From positions 1 through 64,000 of the forward strand of contig CAJUBD010000012.1 in NCBI GenBank assembly GCA_910584475.1: 64,000 nt of DNA. The letters run 5' to 3'. Origin of the DNA: an uncultured Treponema sp. (lineage in GTDB: Bacteria > Spirochaetota > Spirochaetia > Treponematales > Treponemataceae). Positions 32,875 through 41,203 of this stretch are shown here, piece after piece (position 1 is the first letter of the stretch; every line of letters begins with the position of its first letter). Made by a program: the position numbers and the translations under genes. A model generated the notes under the pieces. The model was not told where the DNA came from. It worked only from the letters and a program-made list of their open reading frames with translations, and did not search any database.

Positions 32875-34161
32875 ATGTTGAATAAATTAGCACAGGAATT
32901 AAATGACAATTTGAAAGGGACCGTCGCCTCGGAACTTTTTTCGGATTTGGGCGAGCGTATTTATTTTCCAAACGGAATCATCGCGCAAAGCAACGAGGCG
33001 AAGGAATTGGGCAAAGTCGCGAACGGCACAATCGGCACGACAATTGTCGAAGGGAAGCCCGCCATGCTCGACGCGATTCACAAATTCGCGCCCGAGCTTT
33101 CCGCCTCGGAACTCGTGGGCTACGCGCCCACCGCAGGAAATCCGAAATTGCGCGAAGCGTGGAAACAGAACATTTTGAAAAAAAATCCTTCGCTTAAAGA
33201 AAAAAAATTCTCGCTTCCGGTTTTGGTGCCTGGTCTCACGGCAGGAATTTCATACATCGCCGATTTGTTTTTGGATGAGACGAAGCCGCTTCTTTCCGCG
33301 AATCCCTGCTGGGACAACTACGCTCTCATTTGCCAGGCGCGGCGCGGCGCGGACTTCCACCAATTCAATATGTTCAATGACGGGAAATTCGATTTGGATT
33401 CTTTTGAAAAAGCCGTCAAGAAAGAAGCCGAAAACGGAAGCGTGCGGCTTCTCCTGAACTTTCCGCAAAATCCTTCGGGCTACTCGCCTTCAAAATCAGA
33501 GGCGAAAAAAATCTGCGACATTCTGAAAGAGGTTGCCGAAGGCGGAGCGAAGGTTCTTGCCATCAGCGACGACGCGTATTTTGGCCTGAACTACGAAGAC
33601 TCAATCGAAGAGCAATCGCTTTTCGCATACACTTGCGATTTGCACAAAAATATTTTGGCGGTAAAAATTGACGGTCCAACAAAAGAAGATTTCGTCTGGG
33701 GATTCCGCTCGGGATTCGTAACATTTGGAAATTCCGAATTTTCGGACGCGCAATACAAGGCTCTCGTTACGAAACTTATGGGCGTGATTCGCTCCTCGGT
33801 GAGCTGCGCCGCCACCCCCTCCCAGTCACTGATTCTTCGCGCGATGAACGACGAGAATTTCGAAGCGCAAAAATCGCGCTTCAAAAAAATCCTTGAAGGT
33901 CGCTACAAAAAAGTCCGCGCGTTCGTGGACTCGCACAAGTCCGCCGCGCTCGAAGCCTTGCCGTTCAATTCGGGCTACTTCATGAGCTTTTCGCTCAAAG
34001 AAAAAAACGCCGAGGACTTGCGCAAAAAACTTTTGAACGAATACGGAATCGGAACGGTTTCAATCGACGAAAAAACCTTGCGCGTGGCTTTCAGCTCGCT
34101 TGAAGAGGACAAAATCGATTTAGTTTACGAGACGATTTACAAGGCCGCCGAAGAATTGTGA
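32875..34161 (+). CDS. Aminotransferase class I/II
   Basis: 428 residues. PLP-dependent enzyme with the N-terminal NGTIGTTIVEGKPAML, GYAPTAGNPKLREAW, LLNFPQNPSGYSPS (cofactor Asn-Pro-Ser), AISDDAYFGL (PLP-ring Asp) and the lysine motif DGPTKEDFVWGFRSGF. It resembles the large aspartate/tyrosine-type aminotransferases of spirochaetes. The start at 32875 is favoured because upstream in-frame codons are promoter sequence. Its stop overlaps the ATG of the next gene. No direct link to the AEP pathway can be shown; amino acid metabolism is the safer reading. Confidence 0.85.
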   Translation: MLNKLAQELNDNLKGTVASELFSDLGERIYFPNGIIAQSNEAKELGKVANGTIGTTIVEGKPAMLDAIHKFAPELSASELVGYAPTAGNPKLREAWKQNILKKNPSLKEKKFSLPVLVPGLTAGISYIADLFLDETKPLLSANPCWDNYALICQARRGADFHQFNMFNDGKFDLDSFEKAVKKEAENGSVRLLLNFPQNPSGYSPSKSEAKKICDILKEVAEGGAKVLAISDDAYFGLNYEDSIEEQSLFAYTCDLHKNILAVKIDGPTKEDFVWGFRSGFVTFGNSEFSDAQYKALVTKLMGVIRSSVSCAATPSQSLILRAMNDENFEAQKSRFKKILEGRYKKVRAFVDSHKSAALEALPFNSGYFMSFSLKEKNAEDLRKKLLNEYGIGTVSIDEKTLRVAFSSLEEDKIDLVYETIYKAAEEL

Positions 34162-35412
34162 TGAAGCGATTTTTTTTCCTGGCAATTTTCTTTCCCATGC
34201 TCTTTTCGTGCGCGAACGAAACATCACGACTTGTGCTTTGGACGGACTGCGTTGATTTCGTTTCGTATACGGAACTTTTCAACGCAAGCCAGGACAAAAT
34301 AAAAATAGTCGCGCTCTACAAGGACGACTTGACAGGCGCGATGCCGCCCTCGAAAAGCGAGCCTCACCCGGACATAGTCGCGGGCGCATTTTTGCGGAGC
34401 GGAATGCAAAAAAAAATATTTTTCTCGCATCGATTCGATTTTCGGAAAGAACGCGCTTTCAAGGGAAATTTTCTATCCTTTCTTTTTGGAGGCGGGGCAG
34501 TTCAAGGAAAGGCAATATCTGCTTCCAGTGAGTTTCAATTTGCCCGCGCTTGTTTTTCACACGAACAATTACGACTACGCGCAAAACGCTTTTTTTTCTT
34601 TTGACGACATAAAGGATGCTTCCCAAAAATTCAACGAAAAAAACGACGACGGCAGTTACGGCGCGATGGCGTTCGGTCCGCATTGGAATTCGGATTTTCT
34701 CTACTTGATTTTCAAAACTGCCGGGGTGAGTTACACAGTTCAAAACGGCAAATTAGTATATTCGGAGGGCACGTTTCAAAGCACAGTCAGCTCGACAAAC
34801 GAATGGAGCGAACTGATAAACGGCGGCGTCCAAAACGAATTGGATTTCGCGTTCAAGTATCTTTATATGCCGTTTCACGATCAATTGCAAAGCGGACGCA
34901 GCCTTTTTGCATACGCGTCGAGCGACAGACTGATGTCCCTTCCCGAAGATCAGCTTGAAACGCTGGATTTTCGATGGATTTGCAACGACGGCAAAATACA
35001 AATCGAGGATGACGCGATAATGATGGGAATTTATTCCGCGAGCAAGAACAAGGCCGCCGCGAAAAAATTTTTGATTTGGTTCATGAACGAGGAGTCGCAG
35101 AAAAAGATGCTCGAGAGAAAATTCGCGATGAAACTGCGCACGCAGACTTTCGGAATCGCAAGCGGATTTTCCTCAATCCAAAGCGTCAATAAAAATATTT
35201 TCCCATTTTATTATCGCCACCTTATGTCAAACATCCCGATGAGCGAATATTTGAAAATGCCGCAGACTTTCATATCGGATTGGTCTTACATAAAATCAAA
35301 GATAATTCTTCCGTTCATATTGGCAAGCACCGAAGAATCCGCCCCCCAAACAAAGCCGCTCGCCGAACTTTATGATGAGTATGTCGCTGAAAAAGAAGCC
35401 AGCCTTCGATGA
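34161..35412 (+). pseudogene. Extracellular solute-binding lipoprotein, frameshifted at an A9 tract
   Basis: The start (ATG overlapping the previous stop) gives a signal peptide with lipobox (MLFSC), then SRLVLWTDCVDFVSYTELFNASQ, the beginning of an ABC-type solute-binding fold. After RSGMQ the gene meets nine A (34408-34416). With nine the frame leaves the family pattern and ends at 34604; with eight it joins the long frame to 35412 (KKYFSRIDSIFGK, then PALVFHTNNYDY, GSYGAMAFGPHWN, and IYSASKNKAAAKKFLIWFM), a type-1 solute-binding protein of about 416 residues. A single extra A explains the break. Transcriptional slippage, phase variation, true decay and sequencing error all fit. Confidence 0.75.
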
Positions 35413-35449
35413 TGTCGGGAAAGAGCGCTGAAAAAAAATGCCTTTGTCT

Positions 35450-35645
35450 TTTTAGCAGTGAAAGAATTGTCAACTTTCAAACTGTTAAAAAAGTGCTTTC
35501 GCAATGTAATGAGAAAACTGTTGTATGCCGAGTTTTCAAATAAAACTCGAAGGTAGACTTGTCGCGCGAGTTTTTCGCAAGAAAAACTCGCTGGCAAACC
35601 GTAAGGTTCGCTTTATATTTTAGCGACAAGTTCAAACATCCTTAA
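35450..35645 (-). repeat. Modular hairpin element in the convergent gap before tpiA
   Basis: Read on the minus strand it starts with AAGGATG (near 35645), a long expanded first hairpin with ACTTGTCGC/GCGACAAGT arms (35556-35631) that itself encloses a GCGAGTTTTTC palindrome, the CGAGTTTT/AAAACTCG stem (35529-35549), the TCATTACATTG linker and a TTTTTAACAGT-type stem (35450-35492). The outer stem word is shared with the copy at 57443-57487. No gene starts downstream in this orientation, so it does not act only as a leader. Confidence 0.65.
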
Positions 35646-35646
35646 T

Positions 35647-36396
35647 CTAAATTTCGCAAATCGGAACGAAAGTTTCCGCCTTGAGCGACGCGCCTCCAAT
35701 GAGACCGCCGTCAATGTCGGGCTGCGCGAGCAGTTCTTTCGCGTTGGAAGCCTTCATCGAGCCGCCGTACTGGATTATCGTCTCCTCGGCTACTTTTTCG
35801 TTGTAAAGTTTCGCTATGTAGCCTCGGATGAATTTGTGGATTGCCTGCGCGTCTTCTGGAGTGGCGGTCTTTCCCGTGCCGATCGCCCAAACCGGCTCGT
35901 AGGCAATCGTAACGCGCTTCATCTGCTCTTCGCTTACGCCCGCAAGTCCCGCAGAAAGCTGGAAGGCGCAGACTTGCTCCGCCTCGCCCGCCTCGCGCTC
36001 GCTCAAAAGCTCGCCGATGCACAAGTCCACTTCAAGCCCTGCGTTCAAAGCGCGGCGCACTTTTTTGTTGATTAGTTCGTCGCTTTCGCCGATTTCATGC
36101 CGTCTCTCGCTGTGTCCGAGAATGACGCATGCGCATCCGACATCTTTTAGCATTTCCGTGGAAACTTCGCCGGTATGAGCGCCGTTCGCCGTGGCCGCGC
36201 AGTCCTGCGCCGCGAGGATGATGTTCGAGCCTTTGACGACCTGCGCCACCGCGTCCAAATATACGAAAGGAACGCCAATCATAAATTTGTTCGGCTTGCC
36301 TTTGAGGGCGACCACCAAGTCTTCCGCCAATTTTACCGCCTCTGCCTTCGACGTGTTCATCTTCCAGTTTCCGGCGATGTAATGTGTCCGTGCCAT
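35647..36396 (-). CDS. tpiA: Triosephosphate isomerase
   Basis: 249 residues, normal length. It interconverts dihydroxyacetone phosphate and glyceraldehyde 3-phosphate in glycolysis. The catalytic Lys is in GNWKMN, the His in GHSERRHEIGESD and the Glu in AYEPVWAIGTG; the phosphate loop QYGGSMKASN and GGLIGGASL are intact. ATG at 36396 has AGGAG upstream; a modular hairpin element (36403-36564) forms the leader. pgk lies upstream on the same strand with its own copy of the element. Confidence 0.97.
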   Translation of the reverse strand: MARTHYIAGNWKMNTSKAEAVKLAEDLVVALKGKPNKFMIGVPFVYLDAVAQVVKGSNIILAAQDCAATANGAHTGEVSTEMLKDVGCACVILGHSERRHEIGESDELINKKVRRALNAGLEVDLCIGELLSEREAGEAEQVCAFQLSAGLAGVSEEQMKRVTIAYEPVWAIGTGKTATPEDAQAIHKFIRGYIAKLYNEKVAEETIIQYGGSMKASNAKELLAQPDIDGGLIGGASLKAETFVPICEI

Positions 36397-36402
36397 AATT
36401 TT

Positions 36403-36564
36403 TCTCCTATAAAAAGTCAAGAATAAAGTTTGAACTTTATTCTTGACTTTTTAAGCTTCTTCGTAATGAAATGAGAAGAAGCAGTATATAAGCAAGTTTG
36501 CAACGCAAACTTGTCATGATAAAAATGCCGCGCTATTTCAGCGGCGTTTTTATCATATCTCCTA
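36403..36564 (-). repeat. Modular hairpin element in the tpiA leader (clearest copy)
   Basis: In the direction of tpiA: AGGAG near 36562, a GATAAAAA/TTTTTATC stem (36518-36554) with CCGC/GCGG inside, CAAGTTTGC/GCAAACTTG (36493-36513), CTTCTTC/GAAGAAG around TCATTTCATTAC (36456-36481), and a perfect 20-bp stem starting AAAAAGTCAAG (36411-36452) that ends in TTTTT. AGGAG then precedes the tpiA ATG. The last stem is a good rho-independent terminator placed just before the ribosome-binding site. Confidence 0.8.
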
Positions 36565-36603
36565 AAATAAAGTAATAAATTTTTTATAAACCGCAAAGCA
36601 ATT

Positions 36604-36751
36604 TGACGCAGATTCTCATGTCGCGTAAGCGACTATGTAAAATAAAAATTCTCCTGTTGAAAACGATGCGTAGCGGAGTATTAACACCGATATTCAAAGA
36701 TGGAACACAGATTTTAATCCTGAAATTTTACAATTTCAAAATCTGCGTTCC
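36604..36751 (+). repeat. Dispersed repeat with GGAACACAGATTTT hairpin, copy 2
   Basis: It begins with GCAGATTCTCATG near 36604, like the copy at 14332, and ends in a strong inverted repeat (GGAACACAGATTTT near 36702 pairing with AAAATCTGCGTTCC ending near 36751, one mismatch). It lies downstream of pgk and could end its transcript, followed by a T run at about 36753. Confidence 0.5.
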
Positions 36752-36815
36752 ATATTTTTTTTGCGCCGCTACGCTTGACGAGTTTCCTTGCGGAAGCTCG
36801 CCCTTTTATCGCGCA

Positions 36816-38087
36816 TTATTTCGTTGCCAAAATCGCTATTCCTGGAAGCGTCTTTCCTTCCAAGAATTCGAGGCTCGCGCCGCCGCCTGTGGAAACGTGG
36901 CTCATCTTGTCGGCGAGGTGGAATTTGTTTACCGCCGCCACGGAATCGCCGCCGCCCACGACGGTCATCGCGCCGCGCTCTGTGGCTTCGGCTACGAGCT
37001 TCGCGACAGTTTCCGTTCCTTTCGCGAACGCGTCGAATTCAAAGACTCCGACAGGTCCGTTCCATACGATGGACTTCGCGGAGCCGATGACTTCTTTATA
37101 AAGTTCGATGGTTTTAGGACCAACGTCCATCGCCATCAAGTTGTCGGGAATGTCCGTTCCGTCAACGGCGACAGGCTTCGCATCCGCGCTGAATTCTTCC
37201 GCGCCCACATGGTCGACAGGAAGAATGATTTTCGCGCCTTTCGCCTCGGCATCTGCGAGCAATTTTTTCGCTGTGTCGATGAAATCGTCCTCGACGAGCG
37301 ACTTTCCGACCTTGTGCCCCTGCGCTTTCAAGAAAGTGTACGCCATTCCGCCGCCGATTACGAGCGCGCTCGCATTTTTGAGAAGCGACTCGAGCACGGC
37401 GATTTTCGAGGAAACTTTCGCGCCTCCGATAATCGCAATCATTGGCTTTTCGGGATTCGTCACCATCGGCTGAATGTATTTCACTTCCTTTTCCATGAGG
37501 AATCCGCCCACGCTTTCCACCGGCATGAATTTCGCGATGGAAGCAGTGGAAGCCTGATCGCGGTGCGCAGTTCCGAAAGCGTCGTTCACGAAAATGTCGC
37601 CGTAAGATGCAAGCTCCTTCGCCATCGTGTCGCGTTCCGCCGAATCTTTGGATGTTTCTTCTTTGTGGAAACGGACATTTTCGAGCATCGCCACCGCGCC
37701 CTCAGGAAGAGCATCAATCGCGGACTTCTGTCCGAGCGCGTCCGGAAGGAAAGTGACCGGCATTCCCAATTTCTGCGAGAAATATTCCACGACGGGCTTC
37801 ATGCGGTTTTTGCCTTCGATGAATTTCTCGGCGTCGGCTTCGGTCCAAGCCTTTCCCGCTTTCTCCGCTTTTTCCTGCGCCTTCTTCACGTCCTTTTTCG
37901 GGTCGCCCAAGTGGCTCATCAAAACGAGCGAGCGCGGCTTTTGTTCGACGATGTACTTGATTGTGGGGAGCGCCGCCATAATTCGCGTGTCGTCCTGAAC
38001 CACGCCGTCTTTCATCGGCACGTTAAAATCCACGCGCATGATGACGCGCTTGCCCTTGAGGTCAACGTCTTTGACAGTCTTGATCAT
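36816..38087 (-). CDS. pgk: Phosphoglycerate kinase
   Basis: 423 residues, normal length. Glycolytic ATP-forming enzyme. The N-terminal substrate motif RVDFNVPMKDG, LMSHLGDPKK and the C-terminal nucleotide motif VVGGGDSVAAV are intact. GGGAG lies eight bases before the ATG at 38087, right after a modular hairpin element. tpiA follows on the same strand at 36396; the gap of about 420 bases contains a possible terminator and a second element, so the two are probably regulated in parallel and not as one tight operon. Long frames on the opposite strand are shadows. Confidence 0.97.
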   Translation of the reverse strand: MIKTVKDVDLKGKRVIMRVDFNVPMKDGVVQDDTRIMAALPTIKYIVEQKPRSLVLMSHLGDPKKDVKKAQEKAEKAGKAWTEADAEKFIEGKNRMKPVVEYFSQKLGMPVTFLPDALGQKSAIDALPEGAVAMLENVRFHKEETSKDSAERDTMAKELASYGDIFVNDAFGTAHRDQASTASIAKFMPVESVGGFLMEKEVKYIQPMVTNPEKPMIAIIGGAKVSSKIAVLESLLKNASALVIGGGMAYTFLKAQGHKVGKSLVEDDFIDTAKKLLADAEAKGAKIILPVDHVGAEEFSADAKPVAVDGTDIPDNLMAMDVGPKTIELYKEVIGSAKSIVWNGPVGVFEFDAFAKGTETVAKLVAEATERGAMTVVGGGDSVAAVNKFHLADKMSHVSTGGGASLEFLEGKTLPGIAILATK

Positions 38088-38092
38088 AAAAA

Positions 38093-38279
38093 TCTCCCAT
38101 AAAAAGTCAAGGGCGATTTCGGCCAGAAACTTCGTCGCCAGTACAAAATCGCGATTGGCTTTTTAGCGTGCGCTTGCAATGAAATGAAAACGCACATTGA
38201 ATATTGAAGTTTGCAACGCAAACTTTTAAAGCAGAAAAACTGACGACTTTTCAGGCAGTTTTTTAGCTTGTATCCTTAA
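38093..38279 (-). repeat. Modular hairpin element in the pgk leader
   Basis: In the direction of pgk: TTAAGGATA (near 38279), AAAAACTG/CAGTTTTT (38235-38263), AAGTTTGC/GCAAACTT (38207-38225), a GTGCG/CGCAC stem around TTCATTTCATTGC (about 38168-38195), and AAAAAGCCAA/TTGACTTTTT (38101-38164) enclosing a long imperfect inner stem. GGGAG then precedes the ATG. The last stem shares its outer word with the tpiA, 7357, 50148 and secG copies. Confidence 0.75.
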
Positions 38280-38778
38280 GAGAATTTGAATTTATCGAAT
38301 ATGGATTATATCACAATACGTGATTTTTTTCAAGAGAAATTTTTAGAATATCAATGACTTCTGATAGTCATTATAGGCAAAATGCCGCGCTGTTTGTTCG
38401 CGCGCTTTTGCCATGGATAAAGACCGCGCGTAATGTTGAAACGGGATTTTTCGCGCCAGTTGTTCGGGCTGTCAAAGCGCGGGCGAGAGGCTTGATTGAA
38501 ACCGTCTCTTCTTCGTTCGAGTTGGTCGCGCAGTCTCTTTGTCCTCATAATTGATTTTTCTAGAAGTTTTCCGAAATGTTAGAAATGTTATAGAAAAACT
38601 TTTGGTATTTCGTTATAATGAGCATGGTGAGGAAACTCTCTTAGGCTTCTTCTTGAGGTCTGGCAATAAGACATCGCAAATTTGAGATTTGTTAGAATCG
38701 GGCGTTCGGATGACTGAAGTTTCTGAACGCGTTCGATGGTATTATTGGAAGCTTTGATAAGGAATTCGGGGCGCAAAA
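38280..38778. other. Gap between pgk and moxR
   Basis: About 500 bases without a credible gene. A TTATAAT box near 38608 with a weak upstream partner could be the promoter of the moxR-bat operon, leaving a leader of about 160 bases. A 65-codon Arg-rich frame on the minus strand (38351-38548) has no ribosome-binding site or recognisable product. Confidence 0.4.
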
Positions 38779-39795
38779 ATGGAAAAAAAGGAAATCAACG
38801 AAAACGACCTTGCCGAGTGCAGGGAAGCGGCGGAAAGATGCCGCGCGGAAGTCGCCAAGCGCGTGATTGGGCAGGCGAATGTCATCGAAGGAATTCTGTG
38901 TGCTGTGGTCGCCGGCGGACATGTCCTTTTGGAAGGCGTTCCAGGGCTTGCCAAGACTTTGGCGGTGCGAACGTTCGCGGAGATTTCAGGGCTTGATTTC
39001 AAGCGCATTCAGTTCACTCCGGATTTGCTTCCCGCCGACTTGACAGGCACTTTGATTTACGAGCAGCATTCTTCAAAATTTTCCGTGCGGAAAGGTCCTG
39101 TTTTTACGAACGTGGTATTTGCCGACGAGATAAACCGCGCTGGCGCGAAAGTCCAAAGCGCGCTGCTCGAGGCGATGGCGGAAAAGCAGGTGACGATTGG
39201 CGAGGAGACTTACAAATTGCCCGAACCGTTTTTCGTGCTCGCCACGCAAAATCCGATTGAGCAGGAAGGCACATACAATTTGCCTGAAGCCGAACTCGAC
39301 AGGTTTTTAATGAAAATCGTAGTTCCTTATCCGAGCGCGAAGGAAGAGGTGGAAATCGTAAAGACTTGCGGCAATGCGAGGCTAGTTCCCGTGCAAAAAG
39401 TTTTCAGCGAGTCGCTTTTGAAAAAATGCCGCGCGGTTTTGGAGCGGATTGTCTGCGATGAAAAAATCGTAGAATATATCGTTTCAATCGTAAACGTGAC
39501 AAGGCCGGGCGCACAGGATTCGCATGGTGCGAGGGAAAAATCTTTTCAAGGAAAAAGCGAGATCGGACGATACATAAATTTCGGCGCGTCTCCCCGCGCG
39601 GGGATCGCTCTCCTGCAATGCGCGAAAGTACGCGCTTTGTTTGCGGGGCGTTCGTTCGTTTTGCCAGATGACGTGAAAGGAGTTGCGTGCGAGGTTTTGA
39701 GGCACAGGCTAGTGCTTTCCTACGAAGCGGCGGCAGGCGGCGTGGGCGCGGACGACATCATCAATAAAATTTTGGAACTCACGCCTCTTCCATAA
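38779..39795 (+). CDS. moxR: MoxR-family AAA+ ATPase
   Basis: 338 residues. AAA+ chaperone that is thought to act on von Willebrand factor A proteins encoded in the same operon. Walker A GVPGLAKT, Walker B VVFADEINRAGAKVQSALLEAM, sensor 1 VLATQNPIEQEGTYNLPEAELDRF are all intact. It is the first gene of the run moxR - DUF58 - membrane protein - batA - batB - batD, the classic aerotolerance (Bat) layout. Confidence 0.95.
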   Translation: MEKKEINENDLAECREAAERCRAEVAKRVIGQANVIEGILCAVVAGGHVLLEGVPGLAKTLAVRTFAEISGLDFKRIQFTPDLLPADLTGTLIYEQHSSKFSVRKGPVFTNVVFADEINRAGAKVQSALLEAMAEKQVTIGEETYKLPEPFFVLATQNPIEQEGTYNLPEAELDRFLMKIVVPYPSAKEEVEIVKTCGNARLVPVQKVFSESLLKKCRAVLERIVCDEKIVEYIVSIVNVTRPGAQDSHGAREKSFQGKSEIGRYINFGASPRAGIALLQCAKVRALFAGRSFVLPDDVKGVACEVLRHRLVLSYEAAAGGVGADDIINKILELTPLP

Positions 39796-39904
39796 AAATT
39801 GCGCGGATTTTTTAAACGGACTTTTTCAAGAAGACGAAAGTTCAGGCGAAAAATAATTTTCGCTTTGCAAAAAAATTGGCGAGAGATGCGGAGGTCGAGG
39901 AAAA

Positions 39905-40222
39905 ATGGAATGCACGAAAAAGCATCATGAAATTTTGGTGACTGCGTTTTGCGGGCTTGAATGCACGGGCTGCGAGTGGAAAGAATCTTGCGGTTGCGAG
40001 GGTTGCGTGGCGACAGGCGGAATGCCGTTTCATGCGAAAGACGAGCCTTGTCCAATAGCCGCTTGCGCTATGTCAAAGAACGTTTCATTTTGCGGAGTCT
40101 GCCGGCAATTTCCAGGCAAATTGTTGAACGATTATTCTTTTGACAAAGAGCATGGCGACAATCCGCCCGGACAAAGAATCGAAAATTGCAAATTGAAAAA
40201 GTTGTCAATGGAATGGCGATAA
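39905..40222 (+). CDS. Cys-rich DUF3795-like protein
   Basis: 105 residues with about eleven cysteines in paired motifs (CGLECTGCEWKESCGCEGC, CPIAAC, FCGVCRQFPG). This spacing is that of DUF3795, a small family likely to bind zinc or an iron-sulfur cluster; function unknown. GAGGAAAA precedes the ATG. It lies inside the moxR-bat operon between moxR and the DUF58 gene, an unusual place. Confidence 0.7.
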   Translation: MECTKKHHEILVTAFCGLECTGCEWKESCGCEGCVATGGMPFHAKDEPCPIAACAMSKNVSFCGVCRQFPGKLLNDYSFDKEHGDNPPGQRIENCKLKKLSMEWR

Positions 40223-40303
40223 TTTTTTCAATGATTTTGCCTTTAAAACTGCTGCGCAAAGATTGGCTTTGAGATTTTTGTGAAAATTTAAATTTATTGG
40301 GAA

Positions 40304-41203
40304 ATGTTTTTTGTGGAACAGAATTTGATTTCCGACAAGGCGACGCTTGTAAAACGTGCATCGCACTTGAGAATTGCCACTGCCTCACTTGCGAGCGCGA
40401 TGCAAAGCGGCGTGTTCCGCTCTTTGTACCGAGGGCGCGGAGTGGAATTTTCTGGCGTGCGCGAATATTTGCGCGGCGATGATGTTCGAGCGATAGACTG
40501 GAATGTTACGGCAAGAAGCGCGAAGCCTTTCGTAAAAATTTTCGATGAAGAACGCGAGCTTCAAATTTTTTTAATCGTCGACCGTTCGCTTTCGATGCAG
40601 GCTCTTTCTTCGGCGCGAAGCCGACTTGAAGCCGCTTCTGAAATTGCCGCGCTTTTGACCTTAAGCGCGGAACACAATTCAAATCCCGTCGGCGCGGTTT
40701 TGTTTTCGGGAGAAGTGGAATTCGTAATCGCGCCAAAAGCTGGACAGGAACACACTATGCTTTTGTTCTCGCATTTGGACACATTTCCAAAAAAATCGCG
40801 CGGCTCGGTTTTGGAAAGCGCCTTGCAAGGCGCGTGCAAGATTTTGAAAAAACGCTCGCTTGTTTTTGTCATTTCGGACTTCCGCGTGAGCGGATGGGAA
40901 AATCCGTTCGCGATTTTGGCCGCGCGCCACGATGTGGTCGCGCTGAAAGTTTCCGACGCGATTGATTCGACTTTGCCTGAAATGGGAACGATTTTTTTCA
41001 AGGATGCCGAAAGCGGCGCAAAAAAACTCTTTCCGACTTCTTCAAAGAAGTTTCAAGGCAGGTGGCAAGAAGATTTTTCGATGCGCGAAAAAAGGTGGCG
41101 CGCTTCGGTAACGCGGCGCGGAGGCGTTCCTCTTTCCGTTTCCACGGCGGACGACTCGCTTTCGGTTCTTTCTGAATTCTTTTCAAGGAAAAAGGAAGCG
41201 TGA
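40304..41203 (+). CDS. DUF58 protein of the Bat operon
   Basis: 299 residues, soluble. The signature RGRGVEFSGVREYLRGDDVRAIDWNVTARS is that of DUF58, and a degenerate VWA domain follows (IFLIVDRSLSMQA). DUF58 proteins sit between moxR and batA in most Bat operons and probably act as adaptors for the ATPase. A GTG at 40313 is an alternative start. The stop overlaps the next ATG (TGATG). Confidence 0.9.
   Translation: MFFVEQNLISDKATLVKRASHLRIATASLASAMQSGVFRSLYRGRGVEFSGVREYLRGDDVRAIDWNVTARSAKPFVKIFDEERELQIFLIVDRSLSMQALSSARSRLEAASEIAALLTLSAEHNSNPVGAVLFSGEVEFVIAPKAGQEHTMLLFSHLDTFPKKSRGSVLESALQGACKILKKRSLVFVISDFRVSGWENPFAILAARHDVVALKVSDAIDSTLPEMGTIFFKDAESGAKKLFPTSSKKFQGRWQEDFSMREKRWRASVTRRGGVPLSVSTADDSLSVLSEFFSRKKEA

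Noticed and set aside
36603..38102. 499-codon open frame on the plus strand across pgk
   Set aside because: It is antisense to an intact phosphoglycerate kinase gene, is Arg/His/Phe-rich in the way of mirror frames, and has no ribosome-binding site or known domain.
38351..38548. 65-codon Arg-rich frame on the minus strand
   Set aside because: No ribosome-binding site, no recognisable family and an amino acid make-up typical of non-coding GC-rich sequence.
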